A DNA stretch of 64,000 bases, from NCBI RefSeq assembly GCF_043641555.1, contig NZ_JBHZRJ010000002.1, positions 1 to 64,000 of the forward strand, read 5' to 3'. The DNA is from Saccharospirillum alexandrii_A. Its GTDB lineage: Bacteria; Pseudomonadota; Gammaproteobacteria; Pseudomonadales; Natronospirillaceae. The notes under the pieces were generated by a model. It had not been told where the DNA came from. It did no database searches and worked only from the letters and a program-made list of their open reading frames with translations. The position numbers were made by a program, and so were the translations under genes. Shown here piece after piece: positions 8,718 through 16,993 of this stretch; the first letter of the stretch is position 1; every line of letters starts with the position of its first letter.

Positions 8718-9355
8718 AACAACTGGCCATTCTTGGGGCAAGTGGGCACGGTAGGGTGATTGCAGATGCAGCAGAGCTATCTGGGTGGCAGAAACCTATT
8801 TTTTTTGATGATGCTTGGCCCAGTGTTGAAGTTAATGGGCCATGGTCTATAGAGGGCGATACTAAAGTCTTGATTGAGAGGCTTTCAGTGTTTGACGCTG
8901 TGGCGGTTGCTATTGGGAATAACCGTATTCGAGCGCTAAAGCTAGCAAAGCTGTCGGAGGCAGGGGGAAATATCGTTACTATTGTCCATCCATCAGCAGT
9001 AGTTAGTAGGTATGCTTCAATTGAAGTAGGTAGTGTTATCTTAGCCAATGCCGTGGTTAACGCCTCTGCTAAATTGGGATCTGGAGTAATTGTTAACACT
9101 GGTGCTGTTATTGAACATGACTGTGTTGTGGGGGATTATGCACATATCAGTCCTAATGCTATGTTAGCGGGCGGTGTTAGAGTGGGAGAATTAGCTTGGA
9201 TCGGTGCTAGCGCTGCTGTTCGGCAATTGATTGAAGTTGGTGAGGGGGCTATTGTTGGCATGGGTTCTGTAGTAACCAGGGATGTTCCAACTGGTGTTAC
9301 AGTGGCAGGAGTACCAGCAAAGACTGTTTCAGCAAAGGCTGTTAAAGTTCTTTAG
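8714..9355 (+). CDS. pglD: Sugar O/N-acetyltransferase, PglD/NeuD family
   Basis: A 213-residue acetyltransferase with an N-terminal Rossmann-like PglD domain (LAILGASGHGRVIADAAE) and a C-terminal left-handed beta-helix of hexapeptide repeats from about residue 95. The catalytic-base histidine region is IEHDCVVGDYAHISPNAML. PglD enzymes acetylate the 4-amino group of UDP-4-amino-4,6-dideoxy-GlcNAc, the last step to UDP-diNAcBac. The TTG start overlaps the pglC stop, so the two are translationally coupled. The NeuD sialate acetyltransferases share this fold, but the neighbours favour PglD. Confidence 0.83.
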   Translation: MKQLAILGASGHGRVIADAAELSGWQKPIFFDDAWPSVEVNGPWSIEGDTKVLIERLSVFDAVAVAIGNNRIRALKLAKLSEAGGNIVTIVHPSAVVSRYASIEVGSVILANAVVNASAKLGSGVIVNTGAVIEHDCVVGDYAHISPNAMLAGGVRVGELAWIGASAAVRQLIEVGEGAIVGMGSVVTRDVPTGVTVAGVPAKTVSAKAVKVL

Positions 9356-9430
9356 TCTCCTGGCCAATATATAGGTGATTAATGACTCCCTATCATTTAA
9401 ATATCTTTAATATACAAGTACAGAGTGATT

Positions 9431-10606
9431 ATGCTTAACGGACCTTTTTCTAGTTGGCCTTCTTTTTCCGAAGAAGAAGCCAATGCAGCACGAGATGTAC
9501 TTCTTTCAAATAAGGTGAATTACTGGACGGGCCAGGAGTGTCGCGAGTTCGAGCATGAATTTGCTGATTTTTCTGGCTCTAAATACGCTATTGCCTTAGC
9601 CAATGGTACAGTGGCTCTAGACCTTGCCCTTAAAATTATTGGTATTAAACCAGGGGATGAGGTAGTTGTCACTCCTCGTACGTTTTTAGCATCAGTTTCA
9701 AGTATTGTTACCGCAGGTGGAGTTCCTGTGTTTGCGGATATTGACCCAGATTCACAAAACATTACACCTGAGACAGTCAGACGAGTAGTCTCGCCCCGGA
9801 CTAAAGCCGTCATTTGTGTTCATTTGGCTGGCTGGCCTTGTGAAATGGACGGTTTTGTTGCGCTGGCTGATGAGTACAACTTTTTTTTGATAGAGGATTG
9901 CGCCCAAGCACATGGTGCTAAGTACAAAGGTCGCTCAGTCGGCTCTATAGGTCATATAGGTTGCTGGTCATTTTGCCAAGATAAAATCATGACCACTGGC
10001 GGTGAGGGGGGTATGGTAACCACTAATGACAGGACTTTGTGGAATTCTATGTGGTCCTATAAAGATCATGGTAAGAGCTGGGAAGCTGTTTATGAGAGAA
10101 AGCATCCGCCTGGCTTTAGGTGGGTGCATGAGTCTTTCGGCACTAACTGGCGGATGATAGAAATGCAAGGTGCTATTGGTCGAATCCAATTACAAAGAAT
10201 GAAGGATTGGTCTGAAAAGCGCTTGAATAATGCTAAAACAATATGGGATGTTTGTAGGCAATTTCCCATTTTTCGTGTGCCAGAAGTTCCTCAATTCATT
10301 CAACATGCTGCTTACAAGTGTTATGTCTTTGTAGACTCTGGTGAACTCAAGCATGGCTGGGATCGTGATCGCATTATGAGTGAGATAAATGGCCGGGGAG
10401 TACCTTGTTTCTCAGGTTCATGTTCTGAGGTCTACTTGGAAAAGGCTTTTGATAACACGGGATTCAAGCCAAAAGAACGGTTGTCAGTCGCTAGAGAGTT
10501 GGGTGATACAAGCCTTATGTTTCTAGTGCACCCAACACTGACACAACAAGAAATTGAACTAACCTGTCAGGTGATCTCTAATGTCGCCTCAGAGTGCGCA
10601 ATATAG
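9431..10606 (+). CDS. pglE: Aminotransferase, DegT/DnrJ/EryC1 family (PglE-like)
   Basis: A PLP-dependent sugar aminotransferase of about 391 residues. Visible landmarks are ALANGTVALDLALK for cofactor phosphate binding, IEDCAQAHGA with the pyridine-nitrogen Asp, and SFCQDKIMTTGGEGGM with the Schiff-base Lys. In the pgl pathway it converts the 4-keto sugar made by PglF into the 4-amino sugar. An in-frame GTG lies at 9425; I prefer ATG 9431 because the protein then opens MLNGPFSSWPSF as in related enzymes. A 75-base gap separates it from pglD. Confidence 0.83.
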   Translation: MLNGPFSSWPSFSEEEANAARDVLLSNKVNYWTGQECREFEHEFADFSGSKYAIALANGTVALDLALKIIGIKPGDEVVVTPRTFLASVSSIVTAGGVPVFADIDPDSQNITPETVRRVVSPRTKAVICVHLAGWPCEMDGFVALADEYNFFLIEDCAQAHGAKYKGRSVGSIGHIGCWSFCQDKIMTTGGEGGMVTTNDRTLWNSMWSYKDHGKSWEAVYERKHPPGFRWVHESFGTNWRMIEMQGAIGRIQLQRMKDWSEKRLNNAKTIWDVCRQFPIFRVPEVPQFIQHAAYKCYVFVDSGELKHGWDRDRIMSEINGRGVPCFSGSCSEVYLEKAFDNTGFKPKERLSVARELGDTSLMFLVHPTLTQQEIELTCQVISNVASECAI

Positions 10607-10674
10607 GTAAGTCATCACGGTACTTGGTTAAATCAATTAATTGTGTAAATAGTAGGGATTATAAGGCGCGCTGA

Positions 10675-12621
10675 ATGAGAAGAAAGCTACAAAGGCGAAT
10701 GGTAAGTTTACGCCGCTCACACAAGAAATGGATCATGGTCGCTGCGGATGTAGTGATGATCCCATTTGCTCTCTGGGCTGCATGGGCGCTTCGCCTTGGT
10801 CAGTGGTGGCCGCAATTTTACATCGATCGGTTTTGGTGGTTGTTTCCACTCATTATTCCAATTGGTATCTTCGTGTTCGCGCGACTTGGACTTTACCGTG
10901 CCATTGTCCGCTTTATGGGTGGGCAGGCTTTTTTAGCCATTGTTAAAGGCTCGGTTCTTCTGGCACTTATTTTGTGGTCAGTAGCTTTTGTTGCCCGCTT
11001 TACCGGCTTTCCCCGGTCTATTCCTATTATCTTTGGCCTTGTGTTGTTCACCTTGGTCGGCGGTAGCCGAATTCTGGTACGGTCTTTTTACCAGTGGCTT
11101 TCGCGGCATTATACAAATAAAGAACCCGTGGCTATATTTGGCGCGGGCAGTGCTGGTGCCCAATTGGCATCCGCTTTACAAAAAGGGAGGGAGTTTATTC
11201 CCGTCGCTTTTTTGGATAGTAACCCTGCGTTGTGGAAGCACACAGTGCAAGGCATGGTTGTCTATAACCCGAACGAGCTAGAAACTCTAATCAGTCAGTT
11301 TGGAGTCAAGCGTGTGCTGTTGGCGGTACCCAACGCCACTAAAAAACAGCGTAAGGCCATATTGGACCAGTTAGAACCCTATTCCGTGCATGTGCAAACA
11401 ACCCCATCTATGCCGGATATAGTGTCCGGTAAAGCCAGTGTAGACCAGTTACAAGAAGTTGAACCCGAGGATCTACTGGGGCGGGATCCGGTGCCTGCCA
11501 ATGTCGCCTTATTCAATGCCTGCATCCATGAAAAAGTGGTGTTGGTAACCGGTGCTGGAGGGTCTATTGGGTCAGAGTTGTGCCGGCAGGTCGTAAAAGC
11601 TGGTCCCACAACTCTGGTGTTGTTTGAACAAAGTGAGTTTGGCTTATATCAAATCGAACATGAACTGAAGCGTAATGAGCATGTCCTTTTCCATGGTGTT
11701 CAGTTGGTCCCCTTGTTGGGTTCGGTCTGCAATGCCCATCGTATTAAGGAGGTGTTTGAACGTTATAAGGTAAACACTGTCTACCATGCGGCGGCCTATA
11801 AACACGTGCCACTTGTCGAGCACAATGTGTTTGAAGGCATTCGCAATAATGTTATGGGTACTAAAGTAGTGGCCGAGGCCGCCAAACGGGCTGGTGCGGG
11901 GCACTTTGTACTGGTGTCTACCGATAAAGCGGTTCGGCCAACGAATGTGATGGGGGCTACCAAGCGCCTGGCAGAACTTGTAGTGCAAAACCTGGCAGTT
12001 GAGTCAGATACTGTATTTTCGATGGTTCGGTTTGGCAATGTACTTGGGTCTTCCGGATCGGTTGTGCCGTTGTTTAGGGAGCAAATACTCCGAGGAGGCC
12101 CGGTTACGGTTACCCACCCGGATATTACCCGCTTCTTTATGACTATTCCCGAAGCCGCCTCCCTGGTGGTGCAAGCCGGTGCCATGGGGCAGGGTGGGGA
12201 TGTGTTCGTGTTGGATATGGGCAAGCCCGTTAAAATTGTCGACCTGGCCCGCAGGATGATCGAGCTCAGTGGGTACGATGTTAAATCGGAAGAGCACCCG
12301 GAAGGGGACATCGAAATCGAATTCTCTGGCCTGCGCCCCGGTGAAAAGCTGTATGAAGAACTGCTCATCGGTGAAGCCGTTTCGGGTACTGATCACCCGA
12401 AAATCATGCGTGCCAATGAAGAATTGTTGCCAGAAGCAACTCTCAATGCCTATCTGGAGTCTTTATTTGCGGCTGAGCAAGGCCAAGATGCATTGGTGGC
12501 CAGGGGCATTCTTGAAAAAGCCGTGGCGGGTTTTAAGCCCAGTTCTCCGATGGTGGATTTATTGAGTGGGGTGGCAGAAAAGGCGCCTGGGCCTGGTGTC
12601 GAGAAACAACCTTTCCATTAG
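10675..12621 (+). CDS. pglF: UDP-N-acetylglucosamine 4,6-dehydratase (PglF/WbpM type)
   Basis: A 648-residue membrane dehydratase. Four hydrophobic helices lie in residues 20-125, then a CoA-binding-like Rossmann domain (IFGAGSAGAQLA), then the SDR catalytic domain starting VLVTGAGGSIGSELCRQ. The active-site segment STDKAVRPTNVMGATKR has Met where classic SDR enzymes have Tyr, as in WbpM and PglF. It should turn UDP-GlcNAc into the 4-keto-6-deoxy sugar that feeds PglE and PglD. The order pglC-D-E-F with all genes on one strand supports a bacillosamine pathway. From here on the composition is close to that of the host-like genes. Confidence 0.87.
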   Translation: MRRKLQRRMVSLRRSHKKWIMVAADVVMIPFALWAAWALRLGQWWPQFYIDRFWWLFPLIIPIGIFVFARLGLYRAIVRFMGGQAFLAIVKGSVLLALILWSVAFVARFTGFPRSIPIIFGLVLFTLVGGSRILVRSFYQWLSRHYTNKEPVAIFGAGSAGAQLASALQKGREFIPVAFLDSNPALWKHTVQGMVVYNPNELETLISQFGVKRVLLAVPNATKKQRKAILDQLEPYSVHVQTTPSMPDIVSGKASVDQLQEVEPEDLLGRDPVPANVALFNACIHEKVVLVTGAGGSIGSELCRQVVKAGPTTLVLFEQSEFGLYQIEHELKRNEHVLFHGVQLVPLLGSVCNAHRIKEVFERYKVNTVYHAAAYKHVPLVEHNVFEGIRNNVMGTKVVAEAAKRAGAGHFVLVSTDKAVRPTNVMGATKRLAELVVQNLAVESDTVFSMVRFGNVLGSSGSVVPLFREQILRGGPVTVTHPDITRFFMTIPEAASLVVQAGAMGQGGDVFVLDMGKPVKIVDLARRMIELSGYDVKSEEHPEGDIEIEFSGLRPGEKLYEELLIGEAVSGTDHPKIMRANEELLPEATLNAYLESLFAAEQGQDALVARGILEKAVAGFKPSSPMVDLLSGVAEKAPGPGVEKQPFH

Positions 12622-12687
12622 TGGCTGTTGTACGACACTGGCAACAATTCTTTAACAATGTAGTGCCACTCTTAGCTGTATGGGAGC

Positions 12688-14223
12688 TTGGTTGCCACTC
12701 ATCACCATATTAGTATCACCGCTGTTCTATCGTTACATTGGGCCGGGTTTCTGGAGAACCTCGGCTTGTGGTCATTTTTTGGGGCTTGTTGCTCTGTTTG
12801 GTACTTTAGGAGTTCATGTTTGTATAAGTACCCCGTTAAGTCCGATTGGTTAACCAGCCTGTGGGAGCCTGTATCTTTTGTAAAGCTGCCGGTTTTTTTG
12901 TATCTGGCGATGGTGTTGTTAATTTTTATCACCTCGTTTTTTGAGCTGCTGTATCACAGTGAAATACAAACACTAGCCGGTGTTATGTATATTACCGGGC
13001 TGGCTATTTTTCTCTCTTGTAAAACACCGCTTCGTCGGTCGTTTATTGCGTGGGTGCTTTTGGCATCGGTATTGGTGCCGCTGGTTACTTGGGTGCTTAT
13101 GAAACTTGAGCACCCAGAAATGGCCCGCAGTGCCCCGAATCTAGATGATTTGATCACAAAGTTCCTGTTTATTATCCCTGCATTTATGCTGGCAGGTAGC
13201 CAAAAGAATCTGTTTTGGGTGTGGGGTGTTGCGTCGGTTTCTGCCTTAATCATGCCCTGGGTAGCTGGGGATGGATGGCAGGAATTCGTTGGTGCGTGGG
13301 CCGGCCGTAGGGCTACCTATGGGGATAGCCCCATTGCCATCGGCATTGTTTACGGAACGTTGTTAATTGCTGTGTTTGCATTTGGCAAGAGAGTGGTATT
13401 CAAACCTGCATTTTCATACGTACGGGCTTGTTTGTGGTTCTGTTTGTTAGGTTATATTGGGTTTTTAACCTTTACCACTCAAACCCGGGCAGTTTATTTG
13501 GGTATTGCTGTTGTTATGGCTTTAGCGGTTGTTAGTTTGGCCATATTCTATGGTTTATCTGGTACGAAGCGATTACCTAAAAAGAGAGTGATTTTATCAC
13601 TGTTGGTCGTATTTGCGGTGGGGCTGGTGGCTTTGTTCAATTCCGCCACCTTTGATCGAACCGTGGCTAAAACCCAAAACGAAATACAAAAAATCATGCC
13701 TGCATTACAAGGTGATGTGGAAAATATTCCACGCAGCAGTGCGGGCTTGCGGCTAATATTCTGGGTAGATGCCGCGCAGTGGACGCTAGATCGCCCTCTC
13801 TTTGGCTGGGGGTATCGCGCCGGGCGAATGATGCATGATGAAGCCCAGAATTATTTTAACGCTCCCAGCGGTCGCAGGTTGTTTCGAACCATTCACAATA
13901 CATATTTGGAGCTGACCATTTCTTACGGTCTAGCCGGGTTGGCGTTGTTCACAGCCTTTTTCGTCTGGTTTTTCAAGCGAATGCACTTAGCTTGGAAAGA
14001 TGGCGTGTTGCCGCTGGATATTTATGTGTTCACTGTTTTCGCGCTAATTTTCTATGCTGTTTGTGGTGTCTTTTACTCTTCGTTGTTTATTGGAACCCCC
14101 ATTTTTCTGTTCAATATGGTGTTGCTGGGGGCGGCTACCTTTATATTTAAGCATATTGTGGAAGGTGAAGGTGCTGCAGCTCCTAAAGTAGAAGCTGAAG
14201 CGGGGAGCAAGGAAGGAAGCTGA
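12688..14223 (+). CDS. O-antigen ligase-like membrane protein (WaaL family)
   Basis: A roughly 500-residue polytopic protein. The Wzy_C-type region has RSSAGLRLIFWVDAAQWTL, LFGWGYRAG, then FRTIHNTYLELTISYGLAGLALF; the HNTYLE segment is typical of O-antigen ligases, which join polymer to lipid A-core in the periplasm. The 5' end is doubtful. This frame opens at a TTG with a histidine-rich, poorly hydrophobic stretch, while the frame from ATG 12680 encodes a membrane-like N terminus (MGAWLPLITILVSPLFYRY) and stops near 12855. A frameshift near 12830-12855 would join them. A Wzy role cannot be excluded. Confidence 0.65.
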   Translation: MVATHHHISITAVLSLHWAGFLENLGLWSFFGACCSVWYFRSSCLYKYPVKSDWLTSLWEPVSFVKLPVFLYLAMVLLIFITSFFELLYHSEIQTLAGVMYITGLAIFLSCKTPLRRSFIAWVLLASVLVPLVTWVLMKLEHPEMARSAPNLDDLITKFLFIIPAFMLAGSQKNLFWVWGVASVSALIMPWVAGDGWQEFVGAWAGRRATYGDSPIAIGIVYGTLLIAVFAFGKRVVFKPAFSYVRACLWFCLLGYIGFLTFTTQTRAVYLGIAVVMALAVVSLAIFYGLSGTKRLPKKRVILSLLVVFAVGLVALFNSATFDRTVAKTQNEIQKIMPALQGDVENIPRSSAGLRLIFWVDAAQWTLDRPLFGWGYRAGRMMHDEAQNYFNAPSGRRLFRTIHNTYLELTISYGLAGLALFTAFFVWFFKRMHLAWKDGVLPLDIYVFTVFALIFYAVCGVFYSSLFIGTPIFLFNMVLLGAATFIFKHIVEGEGAAAPKVEAEAGSKEGS

Positions 14224-14270
14224 AGCGGAAAGCTGGTTTGGCGGCTTACTTACTTGGGTGAAGGTTTGCG

Positions 14271-14295
14271 AAACACCGCCATTTAAGCGGTGTTT
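14271..14295. terminator. Bidirectional terminator hairpin
   Basis: A perfect 9-bp stem AAACACCGC / GCGGTGTTT with a 7-base loop lies between the convergent WaaL-like and TagD-like genes. The A and T runs at the stem ends suit termination in both directions. Confidence 0.75.
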
Positions 14296-14296
14296 G

Positions 14297-14716
14297 TCAG
14301 TCAATTCGGCTTTGGATCATCTGAATAATGTCGGTGGTTGAAACGTCTTTGGTGCGCGGGAAATAGATAACCTCGCACTGGTCTTTGAAGTGGTCGAATT
14401 TGCCCGCCCAGTCGTCGCCCATTACCAGAATGTCGGCTTTGTAGCGGCTGAGGTATTCGCCTTTCAGCTCCAGGGATTCTTCAATGAACACCTCGTCTAC
14501 ACAGTGCAGGCTGTTCAGAATGTGAACCCGGTGCTCTTGCCGGTAAACCGGGTAACGGCCTTTTTTATTAAAGTTCAGCGCATCGGATGAAACCCCAACC
14601 GTCAGGTGGTTACCCAGCTCTTTGGCGCGCTCCAGAATATTTACGTGGCCGATGTGGAATACATCGAAGGTACCAAAGGTGATGACGCGTTTGTTGGGCT
14701 TCTCAGTCGGGTTCAT
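14297..14716 (-). CDS. tagD: Glycerol-3-phosphate cytidylyltransferase-like (TagD family)
   Basis: A 139-residue nucleotidyltransferase. The HXGH motif is FHIGHVNILE near residues 20-29, with YRQEHRVHIL, MGDDWAGKFD, and a C-terminal RTKDVSTTDII matching the TagD-type ISTT signature. TagD makes CDP-glycerol from CTP and glycerol-3-phosphate. A CDP-glycerol glycerophosphotransferase-like gene lies 1 kb away, which supports glycerol as the substrate; ethanolamine- or ribitol-phosphate nucleotidyl relatives are less likely. It is separated by a hairpin from the polysaccharide cluster and is transcribed toward it. Confidence 0.78.
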   Translation of the reverse strand: MNPTEKPNKRVITFGTFDVFHIGHVNILERAKELGNHLTVGVSSDALNFNKKGRYPVYRQEHRVHILNSLHCVDEVFIEESLELKGEYLSRYKADILVMGDDWAGKFDHFKDQCEVIYFPRTKDVSTTDIIQMIQSRID

Positions 14717-14984
14717 AGCGGCTCGTTGTAATGGGTCGTTTACTATTTCAGCAGGTGCAGCTCATTAGGTCTCGTTCACCAGGTCTCGGCCAGTGTTAGG
14801 CCTTGCTGGTTGTGGGGCTGAACACTAACCGGGTTCCAGCTGGTGCGCAACCTGACCGGGGTAGTCTACAAGCAGACTGTTGCAAAAGCATGTAAGAAGT
14901 ATGACGAATGCCACTTGCATGGTGGCTGGGCAGGGGTGTGACGGGTTATTATGGGGTTACTCAGTTTTGCCCGATAGGAACCCA

Positions 14985-15575
14985 ATGCGTTTGTTTAAGC
15001 CCTCGTCCAGTGGTTCGGTTCAGCGCCGCCAATTGTTAGATACCATCGATGTGTTGGATAGTCATGGCATCGCCTACCATCTGGAGGGGGGCACGCTGCT
15101 GGGCATCGTCCGGGATGGGGACCTTCTTCCCTGGGATAAAGACACCGATCTTTCCATTATGAGTGCCGATGTACCCAGGCTTCAGCCAGCGCTGGAAGCC
15201 TTGAAAGCGCTTGGGTGGCGGCTTTCTGAACGGTCGTTTAGCCAGAATGAGGCGTTTGCCAAAAAGCAGGATGTTCGGCTGGTAAAGGTAAAAGACCGCT
15301 TTCTGAAGGTGCTGGCAGGCCCGAATACGCTGGATCTGTTCGTGAAATACATTCATGAAGGCCATGCCTACTGGATAGCCGCCAGCAACGTCATGCGCGT
15401 TTCCGCACACCACTATGAAGGCTTTGAAACCGTGCCCTGGGAAGGGCGGCAAGTGAAGGTACCGGTCGATTACGAAGGGTATCTGGAAGCCAAATTTGGT
15501 AATTGGAAGGTGCCGCAGAAGGAGTGGCACTGCGATATGGAAAACACCGTTGTCCGCCCCAGGGCGGGGGACTGA
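14985..15575 (+). CDS. LicD-family phosphotransferase
   Basis: A protein of about 196 residues. The nucleotidyltransferase-fold LicD core is YHLEGGTLLGIVRDGDLLPWDKDTDLSIM, seen as HLEGGTLLG and PWDKDTDLSI with the metal-binding Asp pair; the C terminus has PVDYEGYLEAKFGNWKVP in the usual place. LicD proteins transfer phosphocholine or related phosphopolyols from a CDP donor to glycans. I choose ATG 14985, with AGGAA five bases upstream; a longer in-frame reading from 14880 begins with an unlikely leader. With the TagD-like gene next door, glycerol phosphate is a plausible group. The stop codon overlaps the first unit of the 17-bp repeat array. Confidence 0.75.
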   Translation: MRLFKPSSSGSVQRRQLLDTIDVLDSHGIAYHLEGGTLLGIVRDGDLLPWDKDTDLSIMSADVPRLQPALEALKALGWRLSERSFSQNEAFAKKQDVRLVKVKDRFLKVLAGPNTLDLFVKYIHEGHAYWIAASNVMRVSAHHYEGFETVPWEGRQVKVPVDYEGYLEAKFGNWKVPQKEWHCDMENTVVRPRAGD

Positions 15576-15777
15576 CGCGACACAATAGGTGACGCAGGAC
15601 AATAACTGACGCAAGACACTAAAAGACGTAGGACATTAAAAGACGTAGGACATTAAAAGACGTAACACACTAAAGGACGTGAAATACGGAGGGACGTAAG
15701 CTTGGGTTAGAACGGTGTTTGGCGTCCCTTCATGTGTCGCGTCGTTCCATGTTTTGCGTCCCTTCATGTCCTACGTC
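15574..15777. repeat. 17-bp tandem repeat array with inverted arm
   Basis: Seven 17-base units run left to right from 15574 to 15692 (for example GACGTAGGACATTAAAA twice), followed by a GACGTAAG start and a spacer. Three units in the opposite orientation occupy 15727-15777 (for example CCTTCATGTCCTACGTC). The left end overlaps the TGA of the LicD gene. The right end holds the TAG and last residues of the convergent glycerophosphotransferase gene. The same repeat recurs at 25.1-25.25 kb. As RNA or cruciform DNA the arms would pair imperfectly, so it may act as a bidirectional terminator. Confidence 0.92.
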
Positions 15778-16793
15778 CCTTCATATTTCCTCATCTTCTT
15801 CGCCACTTTGCGCTTTCTCAGCCAGTTGAAGGGCAGCTTTTTCAGCCCTTTGTGGCCTTCTTTCAGATGGTTATCAATGGCATCCAATACCCGGTCGGAT
15901 GATTTCCCGTCCTGGTAGGGGTGCATCTGGTCGGCGTAGGCTTTGCCGGCGTCTTTTCGTTCCGAGTAGTGTTCTGTGCAAGTGTGTATGGCGTTAGCCA
16001 GCTCGCCGGGTTCAGTGATGTTCAGCACATAGGGTCCGGGGTGCAGGGTGTTCAGGGTGATCACCGGTTTGCCGATGCACAGGCTTTCGGCCACGACTGA
16101 TGAGGTATCGGAAAGCACAATGTCGGCCTGTTGCAGGGCGGGCAGCAGGTCGGTGTTCTCTACCACTCTGAAATGGTCGTTCTGGGCGGCTTTGTAGGTA
16201 GTTACCTGTTCTTCGGCCATCATCGGGTGGAATTTCACGGTTATGTCGGCGTTGCCGGCTTTTGTTAGCTCTCTAAGCGGCTCCAGCAATGCGTAGGTAG
16301 AGGTGAGCGATGGGCTGAAAGTGGGCGCATAGAGCACTCTGGGCGGCGCTGTGATGGCCGTGCGCGTATCTACCGCGGCGGCGTAGGGGTCCATTTTTGG
16401 CCAGCCGGTTTCCACACTTCTAAAATACCCATACTTTGGCTCGGCGGCTTTGAAACGGCTGGTGGTTAGCGGGCCGTGGGTGCAATACAGGTCGAAAAAG
16501 CCGCGAATGTTGAAATGGCCTTTTTTGTCGATACCAAAACCGTGGAACACCTGAATTTTGTGGCCGGGCCAGAAGTAGGGCACCCAGTTGCCGGGGCAGA
16601 TCACGGCATCGGGGTTGTAGTCGTTCACGGCGGCGGTATCTGGCAGGCGGTGTTCTTCGGGTGTCAGGTAAGATGCAGGCAGGTCGTATAAAAACCAGCG
16701 TACTTCAATGCCACGGGCTTTCGCAGCGGCTTCCAGCGGCCTCAGAATGGGGAAGGAATAAGGCTGTTCAACGAAGAATAGAAGCTTTTGCAT
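15771..16793 (-). CDS. CDP-glycerol glycerophosphotransferase-like (TagB/TagF family)
   Basis: A 340-residue protein of the glycerophosphotransferase family. Conserved elements include VFHGFGIDKKGHF, DLYCTHGP, VLYAPTFSPSL, VKFHPMM, and ADIVLSDTSSVVAESLCIGKPVITL. These align with the nucleotide-binding GT-B core of TagB/TagF, which transfers glycerol-3-phosphate from CDP-glycerol. A TagD-like gene nearby could supply the donor. It lacks the long N-terminal region of TagF, so single-unit transfer as in TagB is more likely than polymerisation. The last residues (KYEGT and stop) are encoded within the 17-bp repeat array. Confidence 0.8.
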   Translation of the reverse strand: MQKLLFFVEQPYSFPILRPLEAAAKARGIEVRWFLYDLPASYLTPEEHRLPDTAAVNDYNPDAVICPGNWVPYFWPGHKIQVFHGFGIDKKGHFNIRGFFDLYCTHGPLTTSRFKAAEPKYGYFRSVETGWPKMDPYAAAVDTRTAITAPPRVLYAPTFSPSLTSTYALLEPLRELTKAGNADITVKFHPMMAEEQVTTYKAAQNDHFRVVENTDLLPALQQADIVLSDTSSVVAESLCIGKPVITLNTLHPGPYVLNITEPGELANAIHTCTEHYSERKDAGKAYADQMHPYQDGKSSDRVLDAIDNHLKEGHKGLKKLPFNWLRKRKVAKKMRKYEGT

Positions 16794-16993
16794 GGTAACC
16801 CGGGCGTGTTGGCTGGCTGGGGATTATAACGGGGGTTTGGGGGTGGGTGCGAGGGTCGGTGCGGGAAGGATGAGTAGCCGGCGACAATTATATGTAACCG
16901 CTGCGCCGCCCCCTCTCTCTAGCTCTCTCCCCCGGGGGTGGAGAGAGGATGGTAGTGTGCAGCGCCGTGTGTTGGACTGGTGTAGAGGGCTGG
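16794..16993. other. Intergenic region with GC-rich inverted repeat
   Basis: Between two minus-strand genes. It contains an imperfect inverted repeat at about 16922-16947 (CTCTCTCCCCC facing GGGGGTGGAGAGAG) downstream of the glycosyltransferase gene. This may terminate or attenuate that transcript or protect its 3' end; there is no clear T-run. Confidence 0.5.

Noticed and set aside
12680..12855. Separate 58-residue membrane protein
   Set aside because: It overlaps the WaaL-like gene's 5' end in another frame and reads better as that gene's displaced N terminus; kept as a frameshift finding.
15574..15777. CRISPR-like array of regular repeats
   Set aside because: The 17-base units abut with no unique spacers, and the second arm is inverted. 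No cas genes are present.
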